A stretch of DNA of 64,000 nucleotides, taken from the NCBI RefSeq assembly GCF_025165815.1, contig NZ_JAFFZE010000004.1, positions 583,531 to 647,530 on the forward strand. Direction: 5' to 3'. The translations under genes and the position numbers were made by a program. The notes below the pieces were generated by a model. The model was not told the DNA's origin and made no database searches. It saw only the letters and a list, made by a program, of their open reading frames with translations. This document shows positions 17,479-26,481 of the stretch, piece after piece (position 1 is the first letter of the stretch; each line of letters starts with the position of its first letter). Origin of the DNA: Actinophytocola gossypii (GTDB taxonomy: Bacteria > Actinomycetota > Actinomycetes > Mycobacteriales > Pseudonocardiaceae).

Positions 17479-18426
17479 TCAGTACGGCTCGACCATGTCG
17501 AAGTAGGCAGCCGGGTTGGTCACGAACAACTGCCGTACCAACTCCTCGATCCGGTCGCCGGAATAGCCGCGGTCTGCCAGGTCCTCCCGCAGTCGCGGTA
17601 GCCATCTGCCCGCGATGTAGCGCAGCCCAGGACCTCCCGTATAGGACTCCAGGTCGGTGCGCCGGGCCAGGTCGCCGCCGATCAGCAGGCGGTCGGCGTG
17701 CCCTGCCTCCACCACCGCGAGCAGGCAGTCGATCCGGGTGCTCTCCGGGAGGTACTTGATTTTCGAGAACCCGTCGTAGCACAGGTACGCGCCCTGGGCG
17801 GCGATCTGGCGGTGCAGGAACGGATCGGGGTTGCGGGTCAGGTGCACGAACCCGACGCGACGCAGGTCGACGCCTTCCTCGCGGAGGATGTCGATCTGCT
17901 CGAGGGCCATCGTGCCGGTCTCGGTGTGGCCGTGCAGGGTTGCGCCGGTCGAGCGGTGCGCCCGTGCCGCCGCCCGGATGACCCGTTCCTCGACCGGCGA
18001 GATGTGGTTGTAGCCGGTGCCGAACTTGATCACGCCGCCGCGTACGTCGGTGCCGTTCATTCCCTCGGTGACGTCGGCGACGATCTGCTCGGTCAGCCGC
18101 TCGACCGGCCAGTCGGCGATCAGATCGTCGAACCACTCGCCCTTGTTGAACCCGGCGCAGGCGATGATCCGCACCCCGGTCCGCTCACTGATCCGGCGCA
18201 ACGCCGCCGGATCGCGTCCGTAGTCCCAGGCGGACGCCTCGTACATCGACCGGACGCCCACTTCACGCGCGATCAGTGTCTCGGCGAGTGCCTTGTCCTC
18301 GTCCAGGATCTCCAGGTCCGGATCCTGCTCGACCTTCCACCGCGGTGGGGAGCCGATGAGATGCTCGTGCGAGTAGGTGAAACCGAGCTCCCCTGCCGAG
18401 ATGTCACCGGTGACCGTGCGAATCAA
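17479..18426 (-). CDS. Phosphotriesterase-family metal-dependent hydrolase/lactonase
   Basis: A 315-residue TIM-barrel hydrolase. The TTG at 18426 (GGAAGGG upstream) starts at the conserved MIRTVTGDI segment. Binuclear metal ligands are in place: HEH in TYSHEHL (about residue 21), bridging Lys in GGVIKFGTG, His in LHGHTETG and GFVHLTRN, Asp in IGGDLARR. Family members hydrolyse lactones or phosphoesters; in sugar operons they usually act as lactonases. It is the last gene of the eight-gene operon and overlaps the FGGY kinase by 23 bases, so it probably handles a product or by-product of the same substrate. Confidence 0.9.
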   Translation of the reverse strand: MIRTVTGDISAGELGFTYSHEHLIGSPPRWKVEQDPDLEILDEDKALAETLIAREVGVRSMYEASAWDYGRDPAALRRISERTGVRIIACAGFNKGEWFDDLIADWPVERLTEQIVADVTEGMNGTDVRGGVIKFGTGYNHISPVEERVIRAAARAHRSTGATLHGHTETGTMALEQIDILREEGVDLRRVGFVHLTRNPDPFLHRQIAAQGAYLCYDGFSKIKYLPESTRIDCLLAVVEAGHADRLLIGGDLARRTDLESYTGGPGLRYIAGRWLPRLREDLADRGYSGDRIEELVRQLFVTNPAAYFDMVEPY

Positions 18427-19876
18427 GTGACCCTTCCTTCTGCTCGTCGGCCGATTCCTTCAGATAGTGGGCGAAGGCGGCCTCGCGCGCCCGCGCGTAC
18501 CTCGCACTCCTGGCCCGCCACGCGGCGCGGAACTCCGGCCGCGGCCGCAGCTCGCGGTATCCGGTGGGCGCCGGGCACCGCACCCCGAGGGCCCGCCAGG
18601 CCAGCCGGGCCGCCCCGGTGGCCGAGACCTCGGGCTCGTCGACCACCCGGGCGGGCAGGTCGAGCACGTCGGTGATCACCCGAACCCAGACCGGCAGGTG
18701 CGTGCCCCCGCCGCTGAGCAGGACGCGCCGCCCACCGGCCAGCCGGACGGCCATCGCCAGTTCGAAGGCGGTGCCCTCGAACAGCGCCCGGGCAAGCTCG
18801 GGCCCACTGGTGCCCGGTTCGATCCCGAACACACTGCCGCGAGCCGCCGGCAGGAACTCGGGGGTGCCCGCACCGGCCAGGTGCGGCAGGAAGACCAGGG
18901 GGCTGTCCGGGTCTGGCTCGTCCGGCGCCTCGCGCAGCACCTGCTCCCCCGCGAGCGAGCGCAGCCAGTTGATCGCCAGTCCGCCGGTGATCAGCGAAGC
19001 CAGGGCGAACGCGCCGCCGGGCAGGGGGTGGTAGGTGAGCCGGCCGCGCCAGGCCGGGTCGAACTCCTGGTCGGGCAGGCGCACCAGGGCCGTGATCGAC
19101 GTACCGAGTGAGACCAGGACACTGCCGTCCTGCTCGGTGTCCCCGGCACCGAGCATGGCGGCGGCCATGTCCCCTAGCCCGGCCTGCACCGGGACGCCCT
19201 CGGGCAGCCCCGTGTCGGCGGCCGCGCTCACCGACACGCCGCCGACCAGGGCGTCCGACTCGGACAATGCCGGGAACGGCGCCGAATCGAGCCCGCATTC
19301 CCGGATCAGCTCGGTGTGCCAGGTCATCCCGCCGCGGTCCAGCAACAGCGTGTTGTACGCATCGGTCGGCTCGCTGCCGAGCACGCCGGTCAGCCTCGCC
19401 CGGACGAAGTCCTTCGCCGCGCCGAATGTCGCGGCCGCCGTCAGCGTCGCCGGTTCGTTGCGCGCCAGCCACAGCAGCTTGGCCAGCGTGAACACGGTGC
19501 CCGGCACGTTGTGGCCGCTGTCCTCGATGCGCGCGCGTACCGCCGGGGGCAGCGCCGCGATCTCAGCCTCGCCCCTCGTGTCGGCCAGCAGGATCGCGGG
19601 CCGCACCGCACGGCCGTCCTCGTCCATGACCACCAGCGAGCTCATGTTGCCGGACACGCCCACCACGGCCGTCCGTGACCGCTGATCGGGATCCAGTTTC
19701 CCGATCGCCGTTCTGGTGGACCGCCACCACTGCTCGGGATCGGCCTCGACCACGCCCGGCCCCTTCCGCAGGCCGTGGCGGGCGGACGCGGACGCGACGA
19801 CCACGCCGTCGCGATCCACCAGGACCGCCTTGGTACTGGTGGTGCCGACGTCGACACCGAGCGCGAGCTCGCTCAC
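18404..19876 (-). CDS. FGGY-family carbohydrate kinase
   Basis: A 490-residue kinase starting at GTG 19876 (GTGA overlap with the GntR stop). The N-terminal ATPase strand LALGVDVGTTSTKAVLVD, the DxG-containing middle (VPVQAGLGDMAAAMLGAG) and the C-terminal adenosine loop (RRVLLSGGGTHLPVW) are those of FGGY sugar/polyol kinases of the xylulokinase branch. It would phosphorylate the sugar or polyol imported by the ABC system. The substrate pocket cannot be assigned by eye; xylulose, ribulose, erythritol and similar compounds are all possible. Confidence 0.92.
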   Translation of the reverse strand: MSELALGVDVGTTSTKAVLVDRDGVVVASASARHGLRKGPGVVEADPEQWWRSTRTAIGKLDPDQRSRTAVVGVSGNMSSLVVMDEDGRAVRPAILLADTRGEAEIAALPPAVRARIEDSGHNVPGTVFTLAKLLWLARNEPATLTAAATFGAAKDFVRARLTGVLGSEPTDAYNTLLLDRGGMTWHTELIRECGLDSAPFPALSESDALVGGVSVSAAADTGLPEGVPVQAGLGDMAAAMLGAGDTEQDGSVLVSLGTSITALVRLPDQEFDPAWRGRLTYHPLPGGAFALASLITGGLAINWLRSLAGEQVLREAPDEPDPDSPLVFLPHLAGAGTPEFLPAARGSVFGIEPGTSGPELARALFEGTAFELAMAVRLAGGRRVLLSGGGTHLPVWVRVITDVLDLPARVVDEPEVSATGAARLAWRALGVRCPAPTGYRELRPRPEFRAAWRARSARYARAREAAFAHYLKESADEQKEGSLDSHGHR

Positions 19877-20679
19877 GCCGACCCCACCTGCAGCACCGGC
19901 GCCACCCCGTCCACCCACGACGAGGGTGAGATCCGCACCGCGATGGCAAAGCGCCCGCCGGCCAGCGCCGAGACCGAGTGCTCGGCCGGCCGCCCGTCGG
20001 CGAGCACCGCCGTGCGGCGGCAGGACATGACGGGTGCCGGCACCGGCAACCCGAGCAACCGCGCGACGTGCTCGTCCGCGGCGACCGCGGTCCACTCCTC
20101 CTCCGCGCTGTGCGGGCGTCCCGCGCCCGGTCCGCTCTCCAGGTGCTCGTACAGGGAGCTCTTGCTGATGGCGACCGGATCGAGCGAGGGGTACAGCTCT
20201 ACCGGCAACCAGGACAGCACGTGCACGACCGGAGCGTCGTCGCAGCGGATCACCCGCTCCACCCGCCACGCGATCGTGTCCAGGTCCACCCCCAGTCGCG
20301 CGGCGGGCTCGGCGGGCAGCGGAGCCCGCTCGAACCCCACCATCTCCTCGGCGGTGGTGTGGCCGCCCCGGCGCAGGTCCTCGCTGAACGACGGCAGGCG
20401 GCCGGGGGCCAGCGACCGCACGGCGCGATGCCGCTCCGCGGTGAACGTACCGCGGCCCTGGCGCCGCACCGCCAGGCCCCGGCGCTGCAACTCGTGCAGG
20501 GCCTGGATCGCGGTGTTGCGGCTGACCCCCAGGTGCCGGCTGATCGCCGGCTCGGACGGCAACCGGACGCCGGGGGGCAGATCCTCGATCAGCCGGGTCA
20601 GCTGGTCGGCGATCTGGCGGTACTTGGGAACTCCGGAGCCTTCGTCCACTCCGGACAGCATCGTCACCGGAAGGGTCAT
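19873..20679 (-). CDS. GntR/HutC-family transcriptional regulator
   Basis: A 268-residue regulator. ATG 20679 overlaps the creatininase stop (ATGA) and is preferred to a GTG six codons up. The winged helix (VPKYRQIADQLTRLIEDL, RLPSEPAISRHLGVSRNTAI) is followed by a chorismate-lyase-like UTRA effector domain (about 100-265), so HutC subfamily. HutC regulators are generally repressors released by a pathway sugar phosphate or related metabolite. Being internal to the operon, it is probably self-regulating through the promoter upstream of 25911. Confidence 0.92.
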   Translation of the reverse strand: MTLPVTMLSGVDEGSGVPKYRQIADQLTRLIEDLPPGVRLPSEPAISRHLGVSRNTAIQALHELQRRGLAVRRQGRGTFTAERHRAVRSLAPGRLPSFSEDLRRGGHTTAEEMVGFERAPLPAEPAARLGVDLDTIAWRVERVIRCDDAPVVHVLSWLPVELYPSLDPVAISKSSLYEHLESGPGAGRPHSAEEEWTAVAADEHVARLLGLPVPAPVMSCRRTAVLADGRPAEHSVSALAGGRFAIAVRISPSSWVDGVAPVLQVGSA

Positions 20680-21404
20680 GCCAACCGCCCCCGCCACGCT
20701 TCGATGACCCGGGTGGCCTCGCCCACCACGTGCTCGAGGACGGCTTCACCCGTCTCGGCGGACGCACGGGTGGGGTCGCCGAACACTCCGGTCGTGCTTA
20801 CCTCATCCCACCGGACCGGGGCCGCATCGAAATCCGCTGGATAGTACGGGTATTCCGGCCTCGCCCGGTCCAGGTGCACCCGCTCCGGCCGCAACGCCAG
20901 CAGGATCGAGGTCTCGATCTCGTCCGCGTGCATGATGCCGGGCCGTGACTCCGGGGTGGTACGCACCCGTGCGGAGATCTCGGCCAGCCCGGGATAGGTC
21001 AGGTGCAGCGCGGGCAGGCCGGCCTTCTCGGCAAGCACCCTGGTCGCCCTGCGCAGAGCGGCGGCGTTACCCAGGTGCGCCGACATCAGCACCAGGCCCC
21101 GCACCCCGTTGCGGGCCAGCCCGTCCGCGAGATCGGTGACCAGGTTGACCAGGGTCTCGTCGCGCACCGAGAGGCTGCCGGGAAACCGCTCCAGGGACCA
21201 CACCTGGCCGTAGGGCACCGTCGGCAGCAGCAACAGGTTCGCGGCTTCGGCCAGCCGCTCGGCGATCCCGTCCGCCGCGTCGTTGTCCGCGCCCAGGGTG
21301 AGATGCGGCCCGTGCTCCTCGACCGCACCGAACGGCAGCAACGCCACCGGCCGTGCCGCCACCGCGTCCCCGATCTCCTCCCAGGTCAGCTCGGCCCACT
21401 TCAT
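20676..21404 (-). CDS. Creatininase-family amidohydrolase
   Basis: A 242-residue protein of the creatininase/FAPy-deformylase-type family, with the metal ligands of that fold: the Glu/His pair of GAVEEHGPHLTLGADNDAAD (about residues 26-45), the His of LMSAHLGN and the Glu of MHADEIETSI. ATG 21404 overlaps the permease stop. Such proteins hydrolyse cyclic amides or related bonds; within sugar operons their reactions are mostly unknown. Its place between transporter and kinase suggests it acts on the imported compound before or after phosphorylation. Confidence 0.9.
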   Translation of the reverse strand: MKWAELTWEEIGDAVAARPVALLPFGAVEEHGPHLTLGADNDAADGIAERLAEAANLLLLPTVPYGQVWSLERFPGSLSVRDETLVNLVTDLADGLARNGVRGLVLMSAHLGNAAALRRATRVLAEKAGLPALHLTYPGLAEISARVRTTPESRPGIMHADEIETSILLALRPERVHLDRARPEYPYYPADFDAAPVRWDEVSTTGVFGDPTRASAETGEAVLEHVVGEATRVIEAWRGRLA

Positions 21405-22393
21405 CGATCGCTCCGTCCCCTGCGCACGAACCTGAGGGTCACCAGCATCATCACGATCAGCACCGCTCCCTGCGTCGCCTGTTGCACCGGGGCGGGCACG
21501 TCCCAGGTGGTCAGGATGGTCTGCAGGAACACCAGTACCAGCACCCCGGCGAACGTGCCGGTCGGGCTGCCGATCCCGCCGGTGAGCGCGACCCCGCCGA
21601 TCACCGCGGCGGCGACCGAAGCCAGCGTATAGCTCGCGCCCGCGGTCAGCGACGCCGAGCCGGCGAACGCGGTCAGGTAGACCCCGCCGATCGCGGCGGT
21701 CAGCCCGGAGGCCACATAGGCCGCGACGGTGTGCCGGCGCACCCCGACCCCGGCCAGGAAGGCCAGCCGCGGATTGGCCCCGACCACTATGAACCGGCGG
21801 CCCGGAACGGTCCGGTAGAGCAGCACCGCGGCGAGCAGCCAGACCGCCAGCCACACCAGGAACCCCCACCGCAGCGTGCCACCGAACGCTCCCCCGTCGG
21901 CGAATTCGCGGAACCCCGGTGCGATCGCGCCCTTCGGCTGGCCCTTGGTCAGCACGTAGTACCCGCCCTGCACCGCCGTGCCCACGGCCAACGTGGCCAG
22001 CAGGGGCGGCAGGCGCAGCCACACCACGATCAATCCGTTGACCAGGCCGACCAGCGCACCCGCGGCGAGGGCGAGGCCCAGCGCGGCCGGCGTGTTCGCG
22101 TCCTGCCCGGCCATCGTCGCCGAGAGCACCACGGCGGCCAGGTTCATGGTGAAGCCGACCGACATGTCCAGTCCTCGGCACAGCAGTACCAGCGTCTGTC
22201 CTATCGCGACGATGCCGAGCGCCGCGTTCGAACCGAGGATGCCGAGCAGCCGGTCGGGGGCGAAGCCATCCGGTGTGCTCACCCCCAACACGAGGAAACA
22301 GACCACGGCTAGCGCGTAACCGAACAGCAGGCTCCTGTCCAGCTTCGGTCGCGCCAACGGCGGGCCCACGGTGGAGAGCTCGGTCATCCTCAT
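21401..22393 (-). CDS. CUT2 sugar ABC transporter permease (RbsC-like), second copy
   Basis: A 330-residue membrane protein with about nine or ten hydrophobic helices and the CUT2 signature LCRGLDMSVGFTMN (normally GGIDLSVG), plus ALTGGIGSPTGTFAG near the C-terminus. The DLSVG motif is altered to DMSVG. ATG 22393 overlaps the preceding permease stop (ATGA). It should form a heterodimeric channel with the product of 22390-23340, fed by the ATPase at 23337 and the lipoprotein at 24850. Confidence 0.93.
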   Translation of the reverse strand: MRMTELSTVGPPLARPKLDRSLLFGYALAVVCFLVLGVSTPDGFAPDRLLGILGSNAALGIVAIGQTLVLLCRGLDMSVGFTMNLAAVVLSATMAGQDANTPAALGLALAAGALVGLVNGLIVVWLRLPPLLATLAVGTAVQGGYYVLTKGQPKGAIAPGFREFADGGAFGGTLRWGFLVWLAVWLLAAVLLYRTVPGRRFIVVGANPRLAFLAGVGVRRHTVAAYVASGLTAAIGGVYLTAFAGSASLTAGASYTLASVAAAVIGGVALTGGIGSPTGTFAGVLVLVFLQTILTTWDVPAPVQQATQGAVLIVMMLVTLRFVRRGRSDR

Positions 22394-23340
22394 CCTCCCC
22401 TGGCCAGGAAAGCCGGCCGCTTCCCGCTCGCCTCGTAGAGGGCCACCGCGATGACCAGCACGACGGCCTCCACGATGTACTGGTAGTAACTGTCCAGACC
22501 GGACAGAACGATGAGGTTCTGCAACAGTCCGAGCACGGCCGCCGCGGGCAGCACGGTGAGCACCGAGCCCTGCCCTCCGGTCAGCGCGATCCCGGCGATG
22601 AGCACCACCGTGATCGAGTCCAGGATCAACGAGCCGCCGGACAGCGAGTCGCCGGAGTAGGTGCGAGCTACCACCGCGAGCCCGGCCATCCCGGAGAACA
22701 GCCCGGACAGCGCGTAGGCACGCAGTGTCGCCGACCGCCACGGCAGCCCGGTGCGCCGGGCGGCCACCGGGTCGTGGCCGGTGGCCAGCACCACGCGTCC
22801 CCAGCGGGTCCACGACACCGCCGTCCAGGCCACCGCCAGCGCGGCCACCGCGACGACGAAGGCCAGCGGCACCGGATACGCCTGCAAGGTCAGCACCGCC
22901 AACAGCCCGCGGCTCACCTGGCCGCCCGGCTCGGCGAGCACGAGAAGCCCGATCCCACCGAGCACCCCGGACATGCCCAGCGTCATCACCAGCGCGGGTA
23001 CACCTGCGAGCACGCCGAGGCCGTTGACCAGTCCCGCCGCGACGCCCACCGCCAGCGCCAGCACCGCCGCGACCCAGCCGGGCACCGCGGGCGTCGCGAC
23101 GAGCACGGTGCCCAGCCCGACGATTCCGCCCACGGACAGGTCGATGCCGCCGAGCAGCACCACCACCGCCTGCCCCGCGGACACCAGCAGCAACGGCGCC
23201 AGCGACGCCATCAGGGAGTTCGCGTTGTTGGCGGACCGGAACGGCTCGGAGAGGACAGGCAACACGATCAGCGCGATGAACACGAGCAGCCACAACGGAA
23301 TGCCGGCGCGCAGGGCGGTGCGGGTGGTCGTGCCGATCAC
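22390..23340 (-). CDS. CUT2 sugar ABC transporter permease (RbsC-like), first copy
   Basis: A 316-residue membrane protein with the CUT2 signature LLGGIDLSVGGIVG and the C-terminal IALTGGQGSVLTVLPAA loop. GTG 23340 lies in a GTGA overlap with the ATPase stop. Two different permeases downstream of a single double-domain ATPase is the arrangement of heterodimeric systems such as LsrCD or YtfT/YjfF. Confidence 0.93.
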   Translation of the reverse strand: MIGTTTRTALRAGIPLWLLVFIALIVLPVLSEPFRSANNANSLMASLAPLLLVSAGQAVVVLLGGIDLSVGGIVGLGTVLVATPAVPGWVAAVLALAVGVAAGLVNGLGVLAGVPALVMTLGMSGVLGGIGLLVLAEPGGQVSRGLLAVLTLQAYPVPLAFVVAVAALAVAWTAVSWTRWGRVVLATGHDPVAARRTGLPWRSATLRAYALSGLFSGMAGLAVVARTYSGDSLSGGSLILDSITVVLIAGIALTGGQGSVLTVLPAAAVLGLLQNLIVLSGLDSYYQYIVEAVVLVIAVALYEASGKRPAFLARGG

Positions 23341-24857
23341 GCGGGGACCTCCTGTCCCATCGCCAGGGCCAGGACCCGCTCCTCCGTGGCGTCGCCCCCG
23401 GGTACCGTGCCGGTGATCCGCCCCTCGTAGATCACCACGATGTCGTCGGCCATCCCGAGCAACTCCTGGATGTCGGTTGACACCAGCACGACGGCGACGC
23501 CACGCGCGGTGAGCTCGCGCAGCAGTCCGAAGATCTCCTCACGGGCGCCGACGTCCACGCCCCTCGTCGGGTCGTCGAGTACCAGCACCCGCAGGTCGGC
23601 ACGCAACAACCACCGACCGAAGAGGACCTTCTGCTGGTTGCCGCCGGACAGTTCGCCCACCGCCTGGCCTGTGGACGAGCTACGCAACGCCAGCCGGGCC
23701 GCGACCTCGCGGACCGCTGCGGCCTGCCGCCGCGGGCGGAACCAGAACCGGCCGCGTATCCCGGCGCCGCCGACCAGCGCCATGTTCTCCGCCACCGACA
23801 GCGCCAGGGCCAGGCCCGCCGTGCGCCGGTCCGACGGCACGTATCCCACCCCGGCCGCGATGGCCTTGGCAGGGCTGTTCAACCGGGTCGGCGCGCCGGC
23901 CACGAGGACCTGACCCGACGTCGGTGCCCGCACACCGGCCAGTACCTCGGCGATGGCGGACTGGCCGTGTCCCTCCAGCCCGGCGATCCCGGTGACCCGC
24001 CCCGGAACCACGTCGAGGGTGATGTCGTGCAGCCCGTGCCCGCTGACCTCGCGCAGGGCGAGCACCGGATCGGTCCGGCCGGCCGCGTCCGTCCGTGCCG
24101 GGTACAGGTCGGAGACATCACGGCCGACCATCGCCGAGATCAACCGGTCGTGGGAGTAGTCCGCCAGGTCCCCTTCCTCGGCCAGTTCGCCGCCGCGCAG
24201 CACCGCAACCTTGGTGCAGAAGCGGAACAGCTCGTTCATCCGGTGTGACACGAAGACGATGCCGGTGCCGCGCCGGGCCAGCCGGACGACCAGCGCGTGC
24301 AGCACGTCGACCTGAGTGCTCTCCAGTGAGGAGGTGGGCTCGTCCAGGATCAGCACCTTCGGCTGCGTGGCGACCGCCTTGGCGATCTCCACCAGCTGGC
24401 GCTGCCCCGGCGAGAGCCGGGCGACGCCGGCGTCGGGGTCGAGATGGATGCCGAGGTCGTCCAGGATCTTCGCGGCCGTCTCGCGCAGCGCCCGCTCTCC
24501 GATCAGTGGTCCGGTCACCGGCTCCGCCCCCAGCAGGACGTTCTCGGCCACGGTGAGGTTGCCGAACAGGCTCAGCTCCTGGTGCACCATGGCGATACCG
24601 GCGCCGCGGGCGGCCTGCGGTCCGTGTGACAGGCGCGTGCCGTCGACCAGGACCTGCCCGGAGTCCGGGCGCACCGCGCCGGCGATGACGTTCATCAGGG
24701 TGGACTTGCCTGCCCCGTTCTCCCCGACCAGCGCGAGGACCTCGCCCGCGGCCAGCGACAGCGACACGTCCCGCACCGCGACCGTGCCGCCGAACGTCTT
24801 GCTGATCGATTCGCAGACCAACCGGCACGGTCCGGGCACCGCAGTGCGATCAGCCAT
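23337..24857 (-). CDS. CUT2 sugar ABC transporter ATPase, two fused nucleotide-binding domains
   Basis: A 506-residue RbsA/MglA-type protein. The first domain has Walker A GENGAGKST, signature LSPGQRQLVEIA and Walker B LILDEPTSSLE. The second has degenerate Walker A (GLEGHGQSAIAE), signature ELSGGNQQKVLFGRW and Walker B VLDDPTRGVD, as usual for CUT2 ATPases in which only one site hydrolyses efficiently. Its start overlaps the SBP stop by eight bases. Confidence 0.95.
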   Translation of the reverse strand: MADRTAVPGPCRLVCESISKTFGGTVAVRDVSLSLAAGEVLALVGENGAGKSTLMNVIAGAVRPDSGQVLVDGTRLSHGPQAARGAGIAMVHQELSLFGNLTVAENVLLGAEPVTGPLIGERALRETAAKILDDLGIHLDPDAGVARLSPGQRQLVEIAKAVATQPKVLILDEPTSSLESTQVDVLHALVVRLARRGTGIVFVSHRMNELFRFCTKVAVLRGGELAEEGDLADYSHDRLISAMVGRDVSDLYPARTDAAGRTDPVLALREVSGHGLHDITLDVVPGRVTGIAGLEGHGQSAIAEVLAGVRAPTSGQVLVAGAPTRLNSPAKAIAAGVGYVPSDRRTAGLALALSVAENMALVGGAGIRGRFWFRPRRQAAAVREVAARLALRSSSTGQAVGELSGGNQQKVLFGRWLLRADLRVLVLDDPTRGVDVGAREEIFGLLRELTARGVAVVLVSTDIQELLGMADDIVVIYEGRITGTVPGGDATEERVLALAMGQEVPA

Positions 24858-25911
24858 TGAACATGCTCCTGATCTGCGCGGGGTCGAGCCGGGTGTCCAC
24901 CCAGAAGTCGTCCGGAAGGTCGGGCTGGACCAGGGACGGCAGGTTGTCCGCGGTGACGGCCGGCGGCTCCTTGCGGTCGTTCTTCTGGTATGGCTGACCG
25001 GTCAGCACGCGCAGCGTCACCTTCAGGGCATCGTCGGCCAGCCACGTCGGCTTGGACACGCCGATGGCGTCGAACCCGCTCTCCGGACCAAGCTGCTGCC
25101 ACACCTTGAGCAACCCGTTGTTGCCCTCGCCGGTCATGGGTACCAGCGGATGGCCATCGGCCCGGAACGCTTCGATCGCACCGAGCGTCATGGCCCCGCC
25201 CTGGGACCACACGCCATCGACCTGCGGGTGGGCGGCGAGCATGCTCGTCACCGCGCGCTTGGCCTCGGCCTGGTCCCAGTTCGCGGCGGCGGAGGCGACG
25301 ACCCGGATCCCGGGGTAGCGGGCGAACACCTCCCGCGCCCCGGCCCGGCGCTGCTCGTTCACCGGGTTGCCGGCGACCCCGTCCAGCACGTAGATGCGGC
25401 CCTTGCCACCGAGCCGGTCGACCAGCCACTGTGCGCCGACCCGGCCGATGGCGGTGTCGTCCACTGTGACCAGTGAGGTGTAGGTGTCGGTGTTGGCGTC
25501 GGCCCCCAGCAGGATCACCGGGATGCGCGCCGCGTTGGCCTTCTTGATGATGGGCACCGCGGCCTGCGGGGAGACCGGGGTCATGATGATCGCGTCGACC
25601 TTGCGGGAGATCATCGAGTCGACGTTGGAGATCTGCTTCTGCGCATCGTTGTCGGACTGGGTGTAGACGACCCGTTCGATCTGTGCCCCGTGTCGGCTGA
25701 CCGAGGCGCGGAACTCGGCCGCGAGCTGGACCGACCAGCTGTTGCCCAGCCAGTAGGTGTCGTAACCGATGACGAAGGTGCTCTTGGTTTCGCCCGCCGG
25801 TGGTCCGGCCACACCCGTTTCTTCGGACTGACTCGTGCACGCCGCCAGCAGCAACACCGCGGCGAGTGCCAGCAGTTCGAGCACGAGCCTGCGCCGCCTG
25901 CCACCGACCAT
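24850..25911 (-). CDS. CUT2 sugar-binding lipoprotein
   Basis: A 353-residue periplasmic-binding-fold type 1 protein. ATG 25911 with GGAGGG about nine bases upstream; signal peptide VLELLALAAVLLLAAC with a lipobox Cys (about residue 25). Ligand-domain segments TFVIGYDTYWLGNSW and DAIIMTPVSPQAAVPIIKKA are typical of ribose/autoinducer/rhizopine-type binders. It is the first gene of the operon 17479-25911, delivering the unknown sugar-like ligand to the two permeases. Confidence 0.93.
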   Translation of the reverse strand: MVGGRRRRLVLELLALAAVLLLAACTSQSEETGVAGPPAGETKSTFVIGYDTYWLGNSWSVQLAAEFRASVSRHGAQIERVVYTQSDNDAQKQISNVDSMISRKVDAIIMTPVSPQAAVPIIKKANAARIPVILLGADANTDTYTSLVTVDDTAIGRVGAQWLVDRLGGKGRIYVLDGVAGNPVNEQRRAGAREVFARYPGIRVVASAAANWDQAEAKRAVTSMLAAHPQVDGVWSQGGAMTLGAIEAFRADGHPLVPMTGEGNNGLLKVWQQLGPESGFDAIGVSKPTWLADDALKVTLRVLTGQPYQKNDRKEPPAVTADNLPSLVQPDLPDDFWVDTRLDPAQIRSMFNG

Positions 25912-25966
25912 GACCGCTGACCCTCCACCGTTGGACCGTCCGTCGAGGCAAGGATGGTCTTGATGG

Positions 25967-25981
25967 GTCAACCTGTCAACC
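25967..25981 (-). promoter_or_regulatory. Tandem GTCAACC repeat near the operon promoter
   Basis: GTCAACC occurs twice with one base between (25967-25973 and 25975-25981), 55 bases upstream of the sugar-binding lipoprotein start. On the coding strand this reads GGTTGACAGGTTGAC, which includes a -35-like TTGACA. Candidate promoter/GntR operator of the eight-gene operon; no good -10 was found. Confidence 0.35.
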
Positions 25982-26481
25982 CGTCGTCCTGCCCCCGATT
26001 GTCCGTCATCCGAACAGATGCCCAAGGGCCAGCCAGCGCGTCGCCGCGAAACACCTCGGTACGACGAGCTGAACACGCCCGGACCCCGCGCACGAGCCGA
26101 GGCCGGTCTCGACGCGGTCACCACAAGCTCATCCAGATGTGGAAGCTTCGCGTGTACGCCCGACAGGGGGCGCTCCCGTGAGCGCGCGAGCGACCCATCA
26201 CAGGACGGTCCGGCACAGGTCTGCTCGGCGCGGATCAGGTTCTGGCGGCCGGTGAAAGGGAAGTCGGCGCACCACGCCCAGGTTGCCCACCATGGTGTCC
26301 GCAGAGGGGGCGGCGAGCCCACGTACAGGCCGGTCGCGTCACCGACGCGCGCCTTGTCGAGCGCTCGGCGAACGCCGCCCAGCGAGATCCGCGGAGGACC
26401 TGCGGACCGGGCGGCCGGGGGACGATCCCGTCGTGGGTGACCACGTGCCCCCGGCTGGGGCGGCTGTTGCGGGAGCCCTGG
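25982..26481. other. Intergenic stretch, nothing further recognised
   Basis: About 500 bases between the 5' end of the CUT2 operon and the 3' end of the arabinofuranosidase gene. Frames on both strands are short and without motifs. Confidence 0.4.

Noticed and set aside
18404..20767. Continuous 787-residue frame through the FGGY kinase and the regulator
   Set aside because: Only the part from GTG 19876 matches a protein family; the upstream part is an Arg/Gly/Pro-rich shadow of the GntR gene.
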